Below, piece after piece: positions 12,032-22,469 of a DNA stretch of 64,000 nt. How positions within the stretch are numbered: the stretch's first letter is position 1; every line of letters starts with the position of its first letter. The DNA lies in NCBI GenBank assembly GCA_003971905.1, contig RSEE01000010.1, positions 1 through 64,000 on the forward strand, read 5' to 3'. Under the pieces are notes generated by a model. That model worked only from the letters and a program-made list of their open reading frames with translations. It was not told where the DNA came from and did no database searches. Made by a program: the position numbers and the translations under genes. Origin of the DNA: Moniliella sp. 'wahieum' (Eukaryota > Basidiomycota > Moniliellomycetes > Moniliellales > Moniliellaceae).

Positions 12032-13080
12032 TCATCTATCGCAAAACGCACACGCCGGGGTGGGGAGCTGTCTGACTTCCCACCAGCACCCATTTCTCCG
12101 CCCCCCGCACCTCTCCGCCACCAGCAGGGACAAGGGGGTCCAGATGAAAGTGCGTGGGATATTCGGTGGTGTACGGGACATGTCCAGGTGGACGGCTTTT
12201 TCCAACGGAATCCAACTTGGCCGTCGTCCTGGTGGATGGCAAAGAGCCACCCCTTCGAACCGCGGGCCGTGCCCGTAACCCACCAACATTGCTGGGACGG
12301 CCCGCGGACCAAGTTTGCCGCCCTCGCGTTGGTTGGGCAATAGGTGCAGGTAGGCAAGAGTGCCAAAACCGCGCATGCGAAGGGAGGGTTTGAAGCCATG
12401 GTACCGGACAAATCGGCTGTCCCCACCCAGTGCTTTCGGCGGCGACTGGTTGTGTGCATATGTGGCCGCCAACAAGCTGTGTTCCCACCACTCGTCGGGA
12501 GTCAATCTGTTGGCGATTACCATGAGTCGAGCGCGATCCGTAATCGATCTTATGGCGCGTTCGGCGACCCCATTGGACGCACTTTCGCCAGGATTGGTGC
12601 GCTCGCTCTCTCCCAGCTCGCAGTAAAACTCGTCCATTGCGGTGGTGAGTTCAGGCGCATTGTCAGAGCGGACCGTCTGAAGGGGGCGGTCGGGATGTTG
12701 GCGATGCTCGCGCCGGATGAAGGCTTGAAGTTCGGCTGTGGCATCACCCTTGGACACCAGGGGTAGCGTCCAGGTATACCGCGTAAAGTCGTCGACAATG
12801 ATAAGGGCGTAAGTATGACCCCGCCGCCTTGGCGGGATATGTCAAGGACGTCGAGGTGGAGGAGAGAGAAAGGGCGAATGGTTCGGATTGGGCGTCCAGT
12901 CGTGGCGTGGGGTGGGGCAGTGGCTCTGCTTAATGCGCATGGTGCACAGTGCCACGAGGACCGGACTAAAGCGATGTCGCCACTGTTGACCCGTTCGAAT
13001 GCTGGGTCATCCGACGTGAGGGATGAAAGTTGATCTAGAGGTGCATGATTCCATCGGATGTGGGCGTTTTTCACCTTGCC
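12032..13080 (-). CDS. copia integrase (frame-disrupted)
   Basis: This enzyme inserts the element DNA into the host genome. An HHCC zinc-binding region is visible (HIRWNH, then HCAPC about 40 residues later), followed by the catalytic core: HLDVLDI (first Asp), VRSDNAPE (second Asp) and NGVAERAIRS (Glu), then the copia C-terminal pattern MLVGYG. The frame slips near 12830, where one extra G in a G4 run would join the first core strand to YALIIVDDFTRYTW, and again near the end, so that the basic tail continues in another frame into the RT linker. The key D, D and E residues are all present. Confidence 0.88.
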
Positions 13081-13535
13081 AGGGTTGCATCAAGGTTGAG
13101 TAGCGAAGTGGCGCTGTTGGCTGTGGCTGTCGTATTGGGCGCCAGAGTAAGGGAATAGCTTGAGTCGGCGGCGAGACGAAAAGGTTCGCCGTGTCGTCCG
13201 AGATAGAGACCATGGCCCCTGGAGGGATCCAGCTGCCAATGCCTGCGACAGATAGATGGTAAGCGCTGAGCAGGTTGGTCGGGAAGGTGGGGCAGTACAA
13301 GCTGCCGGGTAGGTGGATGCGGATAGGGGCTCCGTTCTGGGTTTGAATGTACATAGAGATGGTGCCAATGCCTTCAGTGTATGCGATCTGTCCGTTTGCC
13401 ACTGCTATGGGCTCGCGGTGTGGACGAAGATTGATAAACGCACTTCGTTCATTGAATACGGATGGTCTCGCACCTGAATCGTGTTGCGCAGGGAGGTTGG
13501 CTGGCTTAGGGCCTCCCGCGCTGTCCTAGTAGGGG
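13007..13535 (-). CDS. copia aspartic protease
   Basis: This protease cleaves the gag-pol polyprotein. The active-site motif DSGA (in the context HDSGARPSVF) is at 13469-13480 on the minus strand. It is followed by GSLYCPTFPTNLLSAYHL, the segment that copia proteases carry just downstream. The frame differs from gag and from integrase. No separate start codon is expected. Confidence 0.85.
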
Positions 13536-13539
13536 TGAG

Positions 13540-15069
13540 GAGGGATTGTGGACACGACAGACTCCGTTTCAGTCGATGTGGCTGACTCGGGTGGTGTAGT
13601 GGCTGCCATAGGGGTTACTGCATGGGCAGATGAGGTGGTCTGGGCTGTCGTAGCCGGCCGGCTAAAGTGGCCGCCACGTTGGCCACCACGGTGACTTCCT
13701 CTGTACCCGCTGCCCCTCGGCCTCGTCCGCGGCCTGTCACCGTACTGCTTGTTTGGCTGTGCGACGTGGTTCCGAAGGGGCCGTACTGGAGGGAGCTGGG
13801 CTTGAACTGGAGGTACTGCCGTAGTTGGAGCCTTTGAGTTCGCTCACTGCTCGGCGCAATTCGGCGTAGCTGCTGTTACGATGGAGGTGCAACCACCCCT
13901 GATCAGTAACGCCTTTCCGTAGCATCTGTGCTAGACCAATCTCGTCCAGCTTGGACTTGGACGTCATCTCGTACTGGGTTACCGCCACAGTGAACTCATT
14001 CAGGTATTGGCGGCCCTTGGTGCCCATTTTGAGAGTGAGAACCTTTATGAGGATATCACAGATCTCAGTGTCTGAAACGGTGCCGTACAAATCACGCAGA
14101 GCATGATAGTATGCAGACCCTAGAGCCCGTGCCATCGCCGGTGATCTGCTGGACGACGTCGGAGTCTATCCACGGGAGTAGAATGTTGGCCAAGTGAGCG
14201 TCCAGTTCAGCGTTATACCCGTCCAGGGCCTTGCCCTGTTCCAGATGCTCACGCGCTCCAGGGATAATCTGGATACGAGGGAGGAAGATCCGGGTCCATA
14301 ACCAAAACGAGCTGTTGTTGTGGAAACGCTCGTGGTACGGCACGTTGGTGCGAGTGGCACTACGGAGGAGCTTGTCGGGAGTCAAAGCCCACGGGTTGTC
14401 GTCGACGGCCGGAGTTGACGATGAGGGACCTTCGTTCTTGCTAGCATTGGGTGGATTCTCACATGATAACATGACAATGGCTTCTGTGGTCGTCTTTTCG
14501 CTGTACCCAAGCTTGATACCAGTGTCCTGTAGCTGTTTGAGGGTGATGTGTTCGGGAAACAATTTGAACATGTTGCGAATGCGGTCGGCGAGGGTGGCGA
14601 CGTCGTTCGCGGTGTTGTCGGGGCCCACGGGGGTGGGTTGAGGTGTAGGGGTAGATTCACGCGATGGTGTCAGCGGCGGGGAGGCGTGGTCAACTCCGAC
14701 GGGAGTGGTGCTCTCTTCTGCGGCGGCAGTTGGTGAAGTAGGGGTTGAGGAGTTGAACCAAGACTCCTGAGTCTGAGAGCTCATGATGCTTGCCATTAGC
14801 TTACGCAGTTCGAGCAAGCGCTTGTGGATAGGGCCGGCAGCGGAGGCATCGTTGCGGTAGCGGAGTAGTAACTTGGTGAGGGAGTCCATGTGGTTGTTGC
14901 ACACGGTGAGCTGGGCCATGTATTCGGAGTTCGGATCTCTCTGGGTGGGAGTGGCATTGCGAAGCAGAATGTTGTAGACTTGCTGGTAATCCGACAGCAG
15001 TTGGGCGGCAGCGTCGGCGTTGGGCGCTGCTGCGCCCACAGGGGGGAGGTAGGTGTTGACCCAAGACAT
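13540..15069 (-). CDS. copia gag capsid/nucleocapsid protein (frame-disrupted)
   Basis: This is the structural protein of the intracellular particle. It starts at an ATG (15069-15067), 78 bp inside the 5' LTR, and runs about 325 codons before slipping frame near 14130. It continues with a UBN2-type gag segment (ICDILIKVLTLKMGTKGRQY). The C-terminal part (about 13630-13740) is rich in Arg and Gly (RGSGYRGSHRGGQRGG) and probably binds RNA. I do not see the usual CCHC zinc knuckle. Confidence 0.8.
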
Positions 15070-15146
15070 GGGTGGGTGGAAGATTGGAAGAGTGGAAGAG
15101 TGTAAGAGTGGAAGGCTCAGGGCTGAGCGTCAAGAGGATGTAACTC

Positions 15147-15363
15147 TGTAAGACCAGAGGAACCCAAGGGATTGGGTGAAGAACCTCTGGAAATGTAGAG
15201 CAATGCAATCGCGATGGTGGTGGTTCAGGTCTAAGCCTTGTGCCACACCTAGAGACAGGGGTTCAGACAAGCCTGAGTATACACGTGGAGGCTTCGGAGG
15301 ACAAATCAGGGGTGAAGGGTGATGAGGCGCCTTGGCCTAAGTACGGGACCACGGGTCCCAACA
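15147..15363 (-). repeat. LTR (5' LTR of the copia element)
   Basis: A 217-bp direct repeat of 9503-9716, three bases longer through two short indels. As the 5' LTR of a minus-strand element it should carry the transcription start. The sequence just inside it (GAGTTACATCC on the sense strand) does not begin with TGG, so the primer may be an internal tRNA fragment. Confidence 0.95.
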
Positions 15364-15368
15364 CCAGC
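15364..15368. repeat. target-site duplication CCAGC (right)
   Basis: Identical to the 5-mer left of the element; see 9498-9502. Confidence 0.9.
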
Positions 15369-15495
15369 ATTAGAAGTACTGAGCTCCCGGCCGGAGTGAG
15401 CGCCTGAGAAGCCGAGCGGCTGAGCCTCAGCGCCTCAGCCGGCCTCCAGCTTCAAGCGCGTTTAACGAGTGCAACGGCAAACGAACATCATTGAA

Positions 15496-15542
15496 TTCAA
15501 CGTTCAACGTTCAAACGTTCAACGTTCAATGTCCAACGTTCA
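15496..15542. repeat. TTCAACG short tandem repeat
   Basis: About five copies of a 7-bp TTCAACG unit with AACGTT palindromes and occasional one-base variants. Confidence 0.8.
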
Positions 15543-16213
15543 TTATTTCCATTCTTTTTCATCCAATGCCCAACGTGTGGGTTGTGTTTGTATTATTGGG
15601 GTGAGCCGGTGACGGGACTGATCAATTGACGTATGATATGAACGTCGAACTTCAGCTGAAAACGCTGAACGCTGAACGTCGAACGTTGAAACGCTTAATT
15701 CGACGGAGTTGCGTTATATCGAGGACAGAGCGCCTGCCCGTCCTGCTCCACAATCCAGCTGCGGCTATGACCAGTGTGCTGGGCGCAAAAAGCCCTGCCA
15801 GGAGCTATCATTACTTGTTACTTGCATTACTATCGCCTACTATTGCTCGTTGCTGTAGCTGCATGTATCACTCTAATTCACTTGAAGCTCCTGAAAGCTT
15901 ACAGTTTCAAGTCCAAACGCCAACGAAGGCAGGCACTCAGCCTTTACCGGGGCGGGCAAAAATGCATTCTGCTGATCGGTGGGTTCAGACTATTGCTCCG
16001 CCCGCGGTCGGTACCCAAATACTCAGCCTGTGCTCAGCCTGAGCGCTCAGGCTCAGCACTCGGCCGTGGTTGATCGTAAGGCTGGACGTTTGTGGTCTGA
16101 GATCTGAGGTGTCGAGGTGCCCGAACAGGGTCGTCAGGGTATTGTTGTCAGGTGTCGTCAGCACGTCAACTGTCGTCTCTCGCAGCGTGACTTGTGAGGT
16201 GTGAAACGGCGCA

Positions 16214-16334
16214 GCTTGAAGCTTGAAGCATGATGCATGATTCATGATGCATGATGTGGCAGGACGCCGGTTTCACAAGAGGCACATGTCACATGATGCA
16301 TGATGCATGACACATGACACATGTCACATGTCAC
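16214..16334. repeat. GATGCAT and CACATGT short tandem repeats
   Basis: Runs of ATGATGC (ATGCAT palindrome) alternate with GTCACAT (ACATGT palindrome) over about 120 bp. Confidence 0.8.
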
Positions 16335-17059
16335 AGCGCCATGTCAGTACTGAGTCTGAGTATACGTACGGGTACGCAACGCATGGCCCATGGTGCATGG
16401 CCTCCCATCCACCATGGCCCCCAGGTGCATGGGGCATAGCATGCGTTGCATAGCCCCCGTAGCCCATGTTGTCACGAGCGCTAGTCACCTAGTCACCGTG
16501 CCAGTGCATTGGTCACTTGCCATGGTCCCCAGGCGTGAGCGCGTGACATATGACGGGAAGGCGGATGCGAAGGGGCGGTGGGAGTGGGAGTGGCGAGGCG
16601 TCGGCAGGCAGGCGTGGCGCTCGCGCTGGGCGCTGAGGCGCTGAGGGCTGAGGCCCGAGGGCGTGAGGGCCAAAAGGGGCTTCCGTGGTACTGGCTGGCA
16701 AATAGGATGAAACCAAACAAGGCTGAAACAGAGGGTGCGTGTGGGTCAGGAGCCAGCCTGCCCAGACCGAACCCTCCCACACCACTGTGGTTGGGCCCCG
16801 GTGGAACCCTGCCGCGTGCCGGGGCGGCGGGACGGGGCGGAGGTGGCGTGGGGCGCGGGGGCAGGCAGCCGGGCGCAGGGGCGCGCGTGTGCTGTGCGTG
16901 GCGCGGTGCGCTGTGCGCTGGCCAACGCCCAACGTTCTCCTCCAGCGCCCAACGCCTGCCTGTCTGGCACTGAGACACGGAGCTGTGCAGACAGGCAATT
17001 TGCAAGTGGCTCGCCTGAAACTCTGCCGACAAATTTGCAGCACCCACAGCACCTCCGCC

Positions 17060-17067
17060 TTATATAC
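17060..17067 (+). promoter_or_regulatory. possible TATA box of the homeodomain gene
   Basis: TTATATAC stands alone in a GC-rich region about 370 bp before the proposed ATG at 17437, followed by a pyrimidine-rich leader. Confidence 0.35.
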
Positions 17068-17436
17068 CCGCGCCCGCCGCCTCCGTCGCTCGTCTTCCTC
17101 TGTGCCTCGCCTCGCCCTGCCTCGTCTTGCCTCCCCCCCCCCCCCCCACCCATCCTCTTGCGCTGGACGCGGACCGCAGACCCTCTGCTGCCCGCACTAC
17201 CGCCCCGTCGGTTGCTGCCGTGCCCCTCGCTCGCTCCTATGCCTTCTGTGGTTTCCCGTGCACCCGTGCGTTGTCTCCCCTCCTGTCTGCGCTGCCCCCT
17301 CCACCCACCCGCCTCGCTAACCTCGTCTCCCCCTCCCCATTTCGCCCGACCCTAGGCCTGCCCCGCATCCCTCCCCGTCTATTGTCCGCGCCGCCTGTCC
17401 AAGTCGCGCACCCGCCTCCCATCTCTCGTGCGGGTC

Positions 17437-18919
17437 ATGCCAGCTCCCAAAGACACATCCAAACGCCCCTCCGCCCTGGCCTGTCAGCACACTTGCTTCT
17501 CTGCCTCGTCCCCCCCCCCTCGCGCCCCCGGGTCCACGGGGCTGCCTCTGTCCGAATCGCCCGTAGCCATCTCCCAGGCTGCGCCGGGAGATTTCCACGA
17601 GACCAGTTCCAGTGAGCCGGCCTCGCGCGAGCGCAAGCCCAACGCCTTCCTGGTATCTCCTACATTGACCAGTTTCTTGCCCTCCAACTACTTCGCCAGG
17701 CGTCCCTCGCAGCCTGAGGGTTATCCCTCGCAGCATGAGGGTTACAGCCCTACGCTCAGCCTCTTCGGCGCTAGAGCGGAGACCGCTACCCGCCACCGCC
17801 TTTACTCACTCTGCCTGAGCCAGATCTGATCGGCCGCCCTTCTTGCCCTCCTTTGCTGGCGGCAGCAGTGAAGCTCGACACTCTCTTCCAATCTGCCGTT
17901 CCACAGTACCTCATCCCCTCTTTGCCTCCACCTTCGGCCTACCCCCACACCTCTTCTCCCGAAACAAGCTGCAGCCATCCGTACCAGCAGCCGAGCCATC
18001 TCCCCGTCATGCCACGTTTCCAGTGGCGATTGGACGTACCGGTCTACGCGCCCTCGCCTGTTAACGGTTAGCCCCGCTCATGCCTGCGACGACTAAAACG
18101 CGGTACTATCCTGCGCCTGGTTACGATGGGGCCGCAGGTGCTGGCCCAGGTGCAGGTTCAGGCCGTATCCACCCGCTTGGTTCCCGCTACGAGCCACGCC
18201 GGTCATCTGAGACCGGCTACGGGTCACGCGGGTCGATGCGCGGCGTATACGCCTACGGCCTGCAGGCTATTCGTCCGAGGCGGCCTACCCCCCCATCCCG
18301 CCGGAGCAGGCTGTGTATCCCGATGGTCAGGGACCTACGCCCAGCTACCGCGGCCATTCTTCCTCCCCAGTTCGCTGGCTGGACCTTACGCTGTAGGTGC
18401 GGAGATGGGCGCGGGTACCGGCATGGCCACGGGGAGGGGGCAGTTCAAGTGCCAGCTCGGCCCGACATCACCCCTACCTCCGTCAGCGCCCGTTCCCCCC
18501 CAGTCCACGAAGACGGAGCGACCACGTTGCATCGGGAGCACGTGTGGTGGACGATGCAGGGTTGCCGGTGCACCATTGGCCAACGAGGGTAGCGCCCCTA
18601 TTGGTCCGGCTCAACCACCTCGCCTTCACCCTTACCTGTTGGGGGAGCGAACGGATCCCACCCATCGCAGGCGGGAGGACCCGGACGGGCGCCTCCGCCG
18701 TCCAAGCGACGGGGCAAGTTGCCCAAGGAAGTGACCGAGTACCTCCGTACGTGGCTCTTGGACCATGTTGACCACCCCTACCCGACCGAGGAGGAGAAAC
18801 GTCATCTGTGCGACTCGACGGGCTTGTCGATGAACCAAATCTCCAATTGGTTTATCAATGCGCGGAGACGCATCCTTACGCCCATTGAACCTTCTAGCTC
18901 GTCGGTTGAGCAGTCGTGA
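17437..18919 (+). CDS. TALE-class homeodomain transcription factor
   Basis: A probable nuclear DNA-binding regulator. The C-terminus carries a complete TALE homeobox (about 18704-18872) beginning KRRGKLPKEV. It has the three-residue loop insertion in DHPYPTEEEK and a recognition helix NQISNWFINARRR, followed by a short Ser-rich tail and TGA at 18917-18919. The long N-terminal part is Pro/Ser/Tyr-rich (YPPIPPEQAVYPDG) without another domain. Its frame changes several times between 17.5 and 18.7 kb, so the ATG at 17437 (MPAPKDTSKRPS) and the exact protein are provisional. The homeobox resembles Cup9/Tos8/PKNOX-type regulators. The mating-type bE/bW pair is excluded by the absence of a divergent partner gene. 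Confidence 0.85.
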
Positions 18920-20230
18920 AGCTGGGTGTGCTGGCAAGGCATCAACAGCGGGACGAGGCACAGAGGATTGGGTCCCGTGGAACCGCGTCCCACTTCTGAA
19001 CCTGCCTGGTGCAGGGATGAAAGAAGATGGAGGCATGGGGTAAGCGCGCTGACGAGAGTTCGCACCGTGCGTATGGCGCGTTCCCTTAGCCCACACCAGG
19101 CTTGGCTATCAAGGCGCTGTGTGTGCGACCCTTCAGCCCTTGCAGTCTCGTCGGCCGCTCCACTCCCCCTAATATGGCTAAGGCATACTCGATGTGCGCC
19201 TTTTCTCTTTTTGTAAATTCTTCCTTCTCTTTCTCCCTCACCATTCTGCCGCTTATGTTTGTTGGATGGGGAGGGGAGTATGTGCTCCAGCTTTTGCTCC
19301 CGATCGCTTTGTCGTTCTTCCTGCGTTACCGTACCTCTCTTAATCCGCTTCTGTCCTGTCGTTACGCGTTGCACTATCTCTGTTGGTTGGCTTGCACTTT
19401 TCCCCTCTTTTCATCCCTTCAGTTCTGCATCCCCCCCCCCAAAGCTTTGTACCATGTACCCGTCTCTTTTACTTCATGCTCATCCTCCCCACCTCTTATG
19501 GTTTCCTCGGGCAAGTATCTTAGCCATTCGTAATTTGTATCTAGTAGGCCGAGCGCGTACTTATTATCTGTCTGTCATCTATTATCGTACTTGACGGAGA
19601 CACATTGTTCCTCGACCTCATTCGCTCTCGGAGGTCTTCATTTCCGACTTAGATCCTCTTGACCAATACAGTGCAGGGTCAATGAGAGGTTGGCCAGGGT
19701 GCGTCATGCGTCATGCTGCATGAATCTTGACTGTTTCCTGGGTGAGATGGGGCTTTTGGTGGTTACCCCCTTTTAGCGGCGTTATTACTATATACCGGCT
19801 ACCTTCCCGAGTGTGCCGCTTTTCGTGCCTGCTATTATTGTGTGCTTGCAGAACGCGCGTAGGACCAAGTTGGTGAAGCACTGCGAGCGCTGAGTAGATT
19901 TGTGTTGGGTAGGCGGCCGGGGGTTGCGTGCTGCATGTGCAGCACACTCTCTTTCTCTTTGCGAATTTGCTGGAGAGAGTCCATATTGAAGAACGGCTGT
20001 CACATGTCACACGTCACACGTCACATGTCCTGTCACTCACATGTCACTCACGTGTCACTGATTAGACATCCGCGGTGTTGCTCGATAGCGTAATCACCGA
20101 TCACCGTTGGCCTAGGCCTGTTCGATGAAGATCGATGGTGTTGGTTGCTGGGCGCGTCGACTTGCGGCTGTCCAACCAGCACCATCGATCCTCATCCATC
20201 CCATCCATCCCATCGATCCCCCCCTCCTCC
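18920..20230. other. intergenic, 3' UTR-like pyrimidine-rich DNA and repeats
   Basis: T/C-rich tracts (19.2-19.5 kb) follow the homeodomain gene, then GTCACATG repeats near 20.0 kb and the leader of the next gene. No supportable gene. Confidence 0.5.
19999..20059. repeat. GTCACATGT/GTCACACGT short tandem repeat
   Basis: About six imperfect copies of a 9-10 bp unit with ACATGT or CACGTG cores. Confidence 0.8.
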
Positions 20231-22469
20231 ATGGCCCGTGCCGCTTCGTCGGACGAAGCTCCTCCCGCTTATCCCTCGCGGCCATCCGCCAGAGCACGGC
20301 TGGCGCCACGTCTCCGATCCGCGTTCTCAGGCCTGCGGCGCCGCGATGCCGCCCTGGTCGCGGGCGGCTCGGCGTCTGTGCCCATCCACACCGGTGCCCG
20401 AGTCAGTGGCGAAACGGTATCCACTCTTACGCCTCCCCCAACCCCTGGCCCGGCGCTGACATTGCCTGCTGTGCCGGAGGTCGAACGCCCCCTGTATCCC
20501 AGCACGACTCACGCACGCCGGGCTTGAGCAGCCCCGCCGTTCTAGCGCGGCTCCGCCCCCGTTCCACTGCCCTCGATCGCCGTCACGCCACTTCAAAGGT
20601 GGCAATCTACCCCCCTGTTCCCGAGCCTCTTCTGCTCTGCCTCCGCCCCACCCAGCGCCTACCATTCCTCTCCCTATGCCGCCCTCGGTCTCAACGAGCA
20701 CATGCATTCGTCCTTCCTTGCCTCCGAGCGTGCCCCGCGGCCGACCACGCCGCCCAGCCTCGAAAGACAAGAGGAACGACCAATGTCACGGGAATCAGCT
20801 GTGCTCCCTTCTTCGGAGGCGAATGGGCGCTCGAATGCCGCCGGTGCCCGTCGATCAGGGCTTCCCCAGCCGGGCCATCTTGTTCGTTCCAGCCTGAGGG
20901 GCTGACGGGACGGGGGGTGGGATTAGGATTGAGCTTCTATTCGGAAGACGATGATCTTTCTTTCTACTCGGCTCGATCCAACCCATCCCTTCAGCATTTG
21001 TCTCTCCGCACTTCTTCCTCAGTACGGCCTTCCCTTCGCGCTCAACCAGCCCGTGTGTATTACTCTCCGCCTCGCACCCGCACTACTTCCTCAGCTCTGC
21101 ACGCCCACCATGAACCTTCTCGTTACCCCCCGACAATGTTATCTTCGTGGACGACTACCCATGTCACTCAGCCGCGTTCCTCGCCAACAAAATCCCCCAC
21201 ACCTCCCGATCTGGGCCCCAAGACCCCAACCCCGCTCCCGGAGCGGACAACTCCTTCCCGACCCACACACCCCGGTGCCCGGAGAACCGCCAGGAAGGAT
21301 CGACAGAGCGAATGGGCTCTTGTTCCCTCCCGTATGTCCTGCCCGAAAGTGGAGACAGGGATGTATCCCACAGCAGCCAAGAAGAAGATTTCTGCCTTCC
21401 GAACACCGCCAAGCGCGTACGGGACCCCTCTCCCCGCAACTCCAACATGGCTGCGCAGTTGGAGGCAGTCGTTCCGACACACCTTCACATCAAGGAAGAG
21501 CAGTGTTTCCTGTGACTCTGCCGTGTGTGGAAACAGGCGCCAGTCTCTTGCCTGTGCCAAGCCCTGAAAGGGGGAGGAACGTTTCGTTGTCATCTAATCA
21601 AGATCGAGGCGGAAGAGAGACATTCGCCATTCCCCCACCGGTTTGCATTGAAGGGAAGCATGTCCTACTACGCAACTACGTGCCACAAGCACCACTTCCC
21701 TCCTTCCTCTCATTCAAAGCACAGCAGTTCTGCCCTACGCAGCGTACACCCAATTCCCGCTCCCTCGCAACTCTCGTCCCCCAGTCAACCTGGTCCAACT
21801 CCACCGAAGAAGTGCTGGTCCCATCAGACCCACCTGTGCGCTCCTCCCCATCCGAATTAGGGACACACGGCCCACCGCCCACCGAGGTGGAGTAAATTTT
21901 GGCATCGGACCGCAAGCTCCACCGATGTTGGTGGATCCGGAACGCGCCCGCTTGATAGCCTCCGCAGTCCTTCAGCGTTTTTACGAGGCAGGTCAACTCC
22001 CGTGTTGAACTCGGTTTCTTCTTCTGCCTCCACTTCCCATGCCGCGCACCACTCGAACGGCGCCAAAGACCGCAAGATCAAGTTGCCTTTCCGTCGGCCC
22101 CGAAGGCAGTCTGCAGCTCACCTTATGCCTCCGGACCCCTTTGCCTCACCTCAGCCGGATGGCCCGAAGCTTCCATCTCATTCCTCCGGCGGGCGGAGAT
22201 GGTGGGGCGGTCCCACCGCATCACCGACCGCTTCCCTTCACCGACAGGCACCCACCCACCCCCTTCGCCTTCGTTCCTCTCTCTCGCAAGGGCAGACGAG
22301 AAGGGAAGGAGAGAGAGGAGGATCGCCGGAAAGAGACGAGATGGATAGCGTTCCTTTCCCCTCTGAGCCTCGGTCTCCGTTTGGGTGGGGCGGCGGGCGC
22401 GCATCCTCCTCCGGATCCAACCTTGGCTTGGGTACACGCCTGGGGGGTAAAAATAAGGGCAAAGGGTAA
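20231..22469 (+). CDS. hypothetical protein with N-terminal PPAY motif
   Basis: I do not recognise this family. The ATG at 20231 opens MARAASSDEAPPAYPSRPS; PPAY is a possible WW-domain ligand as found in Nedd4/Rsp5 adaptors. The rest is Ser/Pro-rich and apparently disordered, with LSFYSEDDDLSFYSARSNP (near 20.93-20.98 kb) and, near 21.9 kb, a more ordered PPMLVDPERARLIASAVLQR. A basic tail (KDRKIKLPFRRPRRQS) precedes a Gly-rich end at TAA 22467-22469. Frame switches occur several times. Introns cannot be separated from indel errors, so the outer limits are better supported than the interior. No membrane segment is evident. Confidence 0.5.

Larger units (their letters stand above)
9503..15363 (-). 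mobile_element. Ty1/copia-type LTR retrotransposon, complete
   Basis: A 5.86-kb element read on the minus strand. It is bounded by LTRs that begin TGT and end ACA and by a 5-bp target duplication. The internal order gag, protease, integrase, reverse transcriptase, RNase H (integrase before RT) is diagnostic of Ty1/copia. The LTRs differ only by small indels with no substitutions, so the insertion is recent. The internal frame shifts several times, but the shifts I could inspect sit at or beside short homopolymers such as a G run in the integrase, and the same error type affects essential genes here. The true copy may therefore carry one continuous gag-pol frame. Confidence 0.95.
15369..17436. 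other. repeat-bearing spacer and leader of the homeodomain gene
   Basis: The left part is full of short repeats (AACGTT, GATGCATG, ACATGT and CTCAGC words). From about 16.9 kb it becomes C/T-rich with a C16-type run near 17133-17148, typical of a fungal promoter or 5' UTR. Frames in this part are open on several strands because of base composition, and I see no gene. Confidence 0.5.

Noticed and set aside
9782-15069. Calling the copia element a dead pseudogene because of its frame breaks
   Set aside because: The same kind of single-base loss occurs in essential genes of the window, and the LTRs are almost identical.
16214-16334. CRISPR-like array
   Set aside because: Units are 7-9 bp tandem repeats without unique spacers, in a eukaryotic genome.
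17437-18919. b mating-type (bE/bW) locus
   Set aside because: There is one homeodomain gene of TALE class with no divergent partner homeodomain gene, so a mating-type role is not supported.
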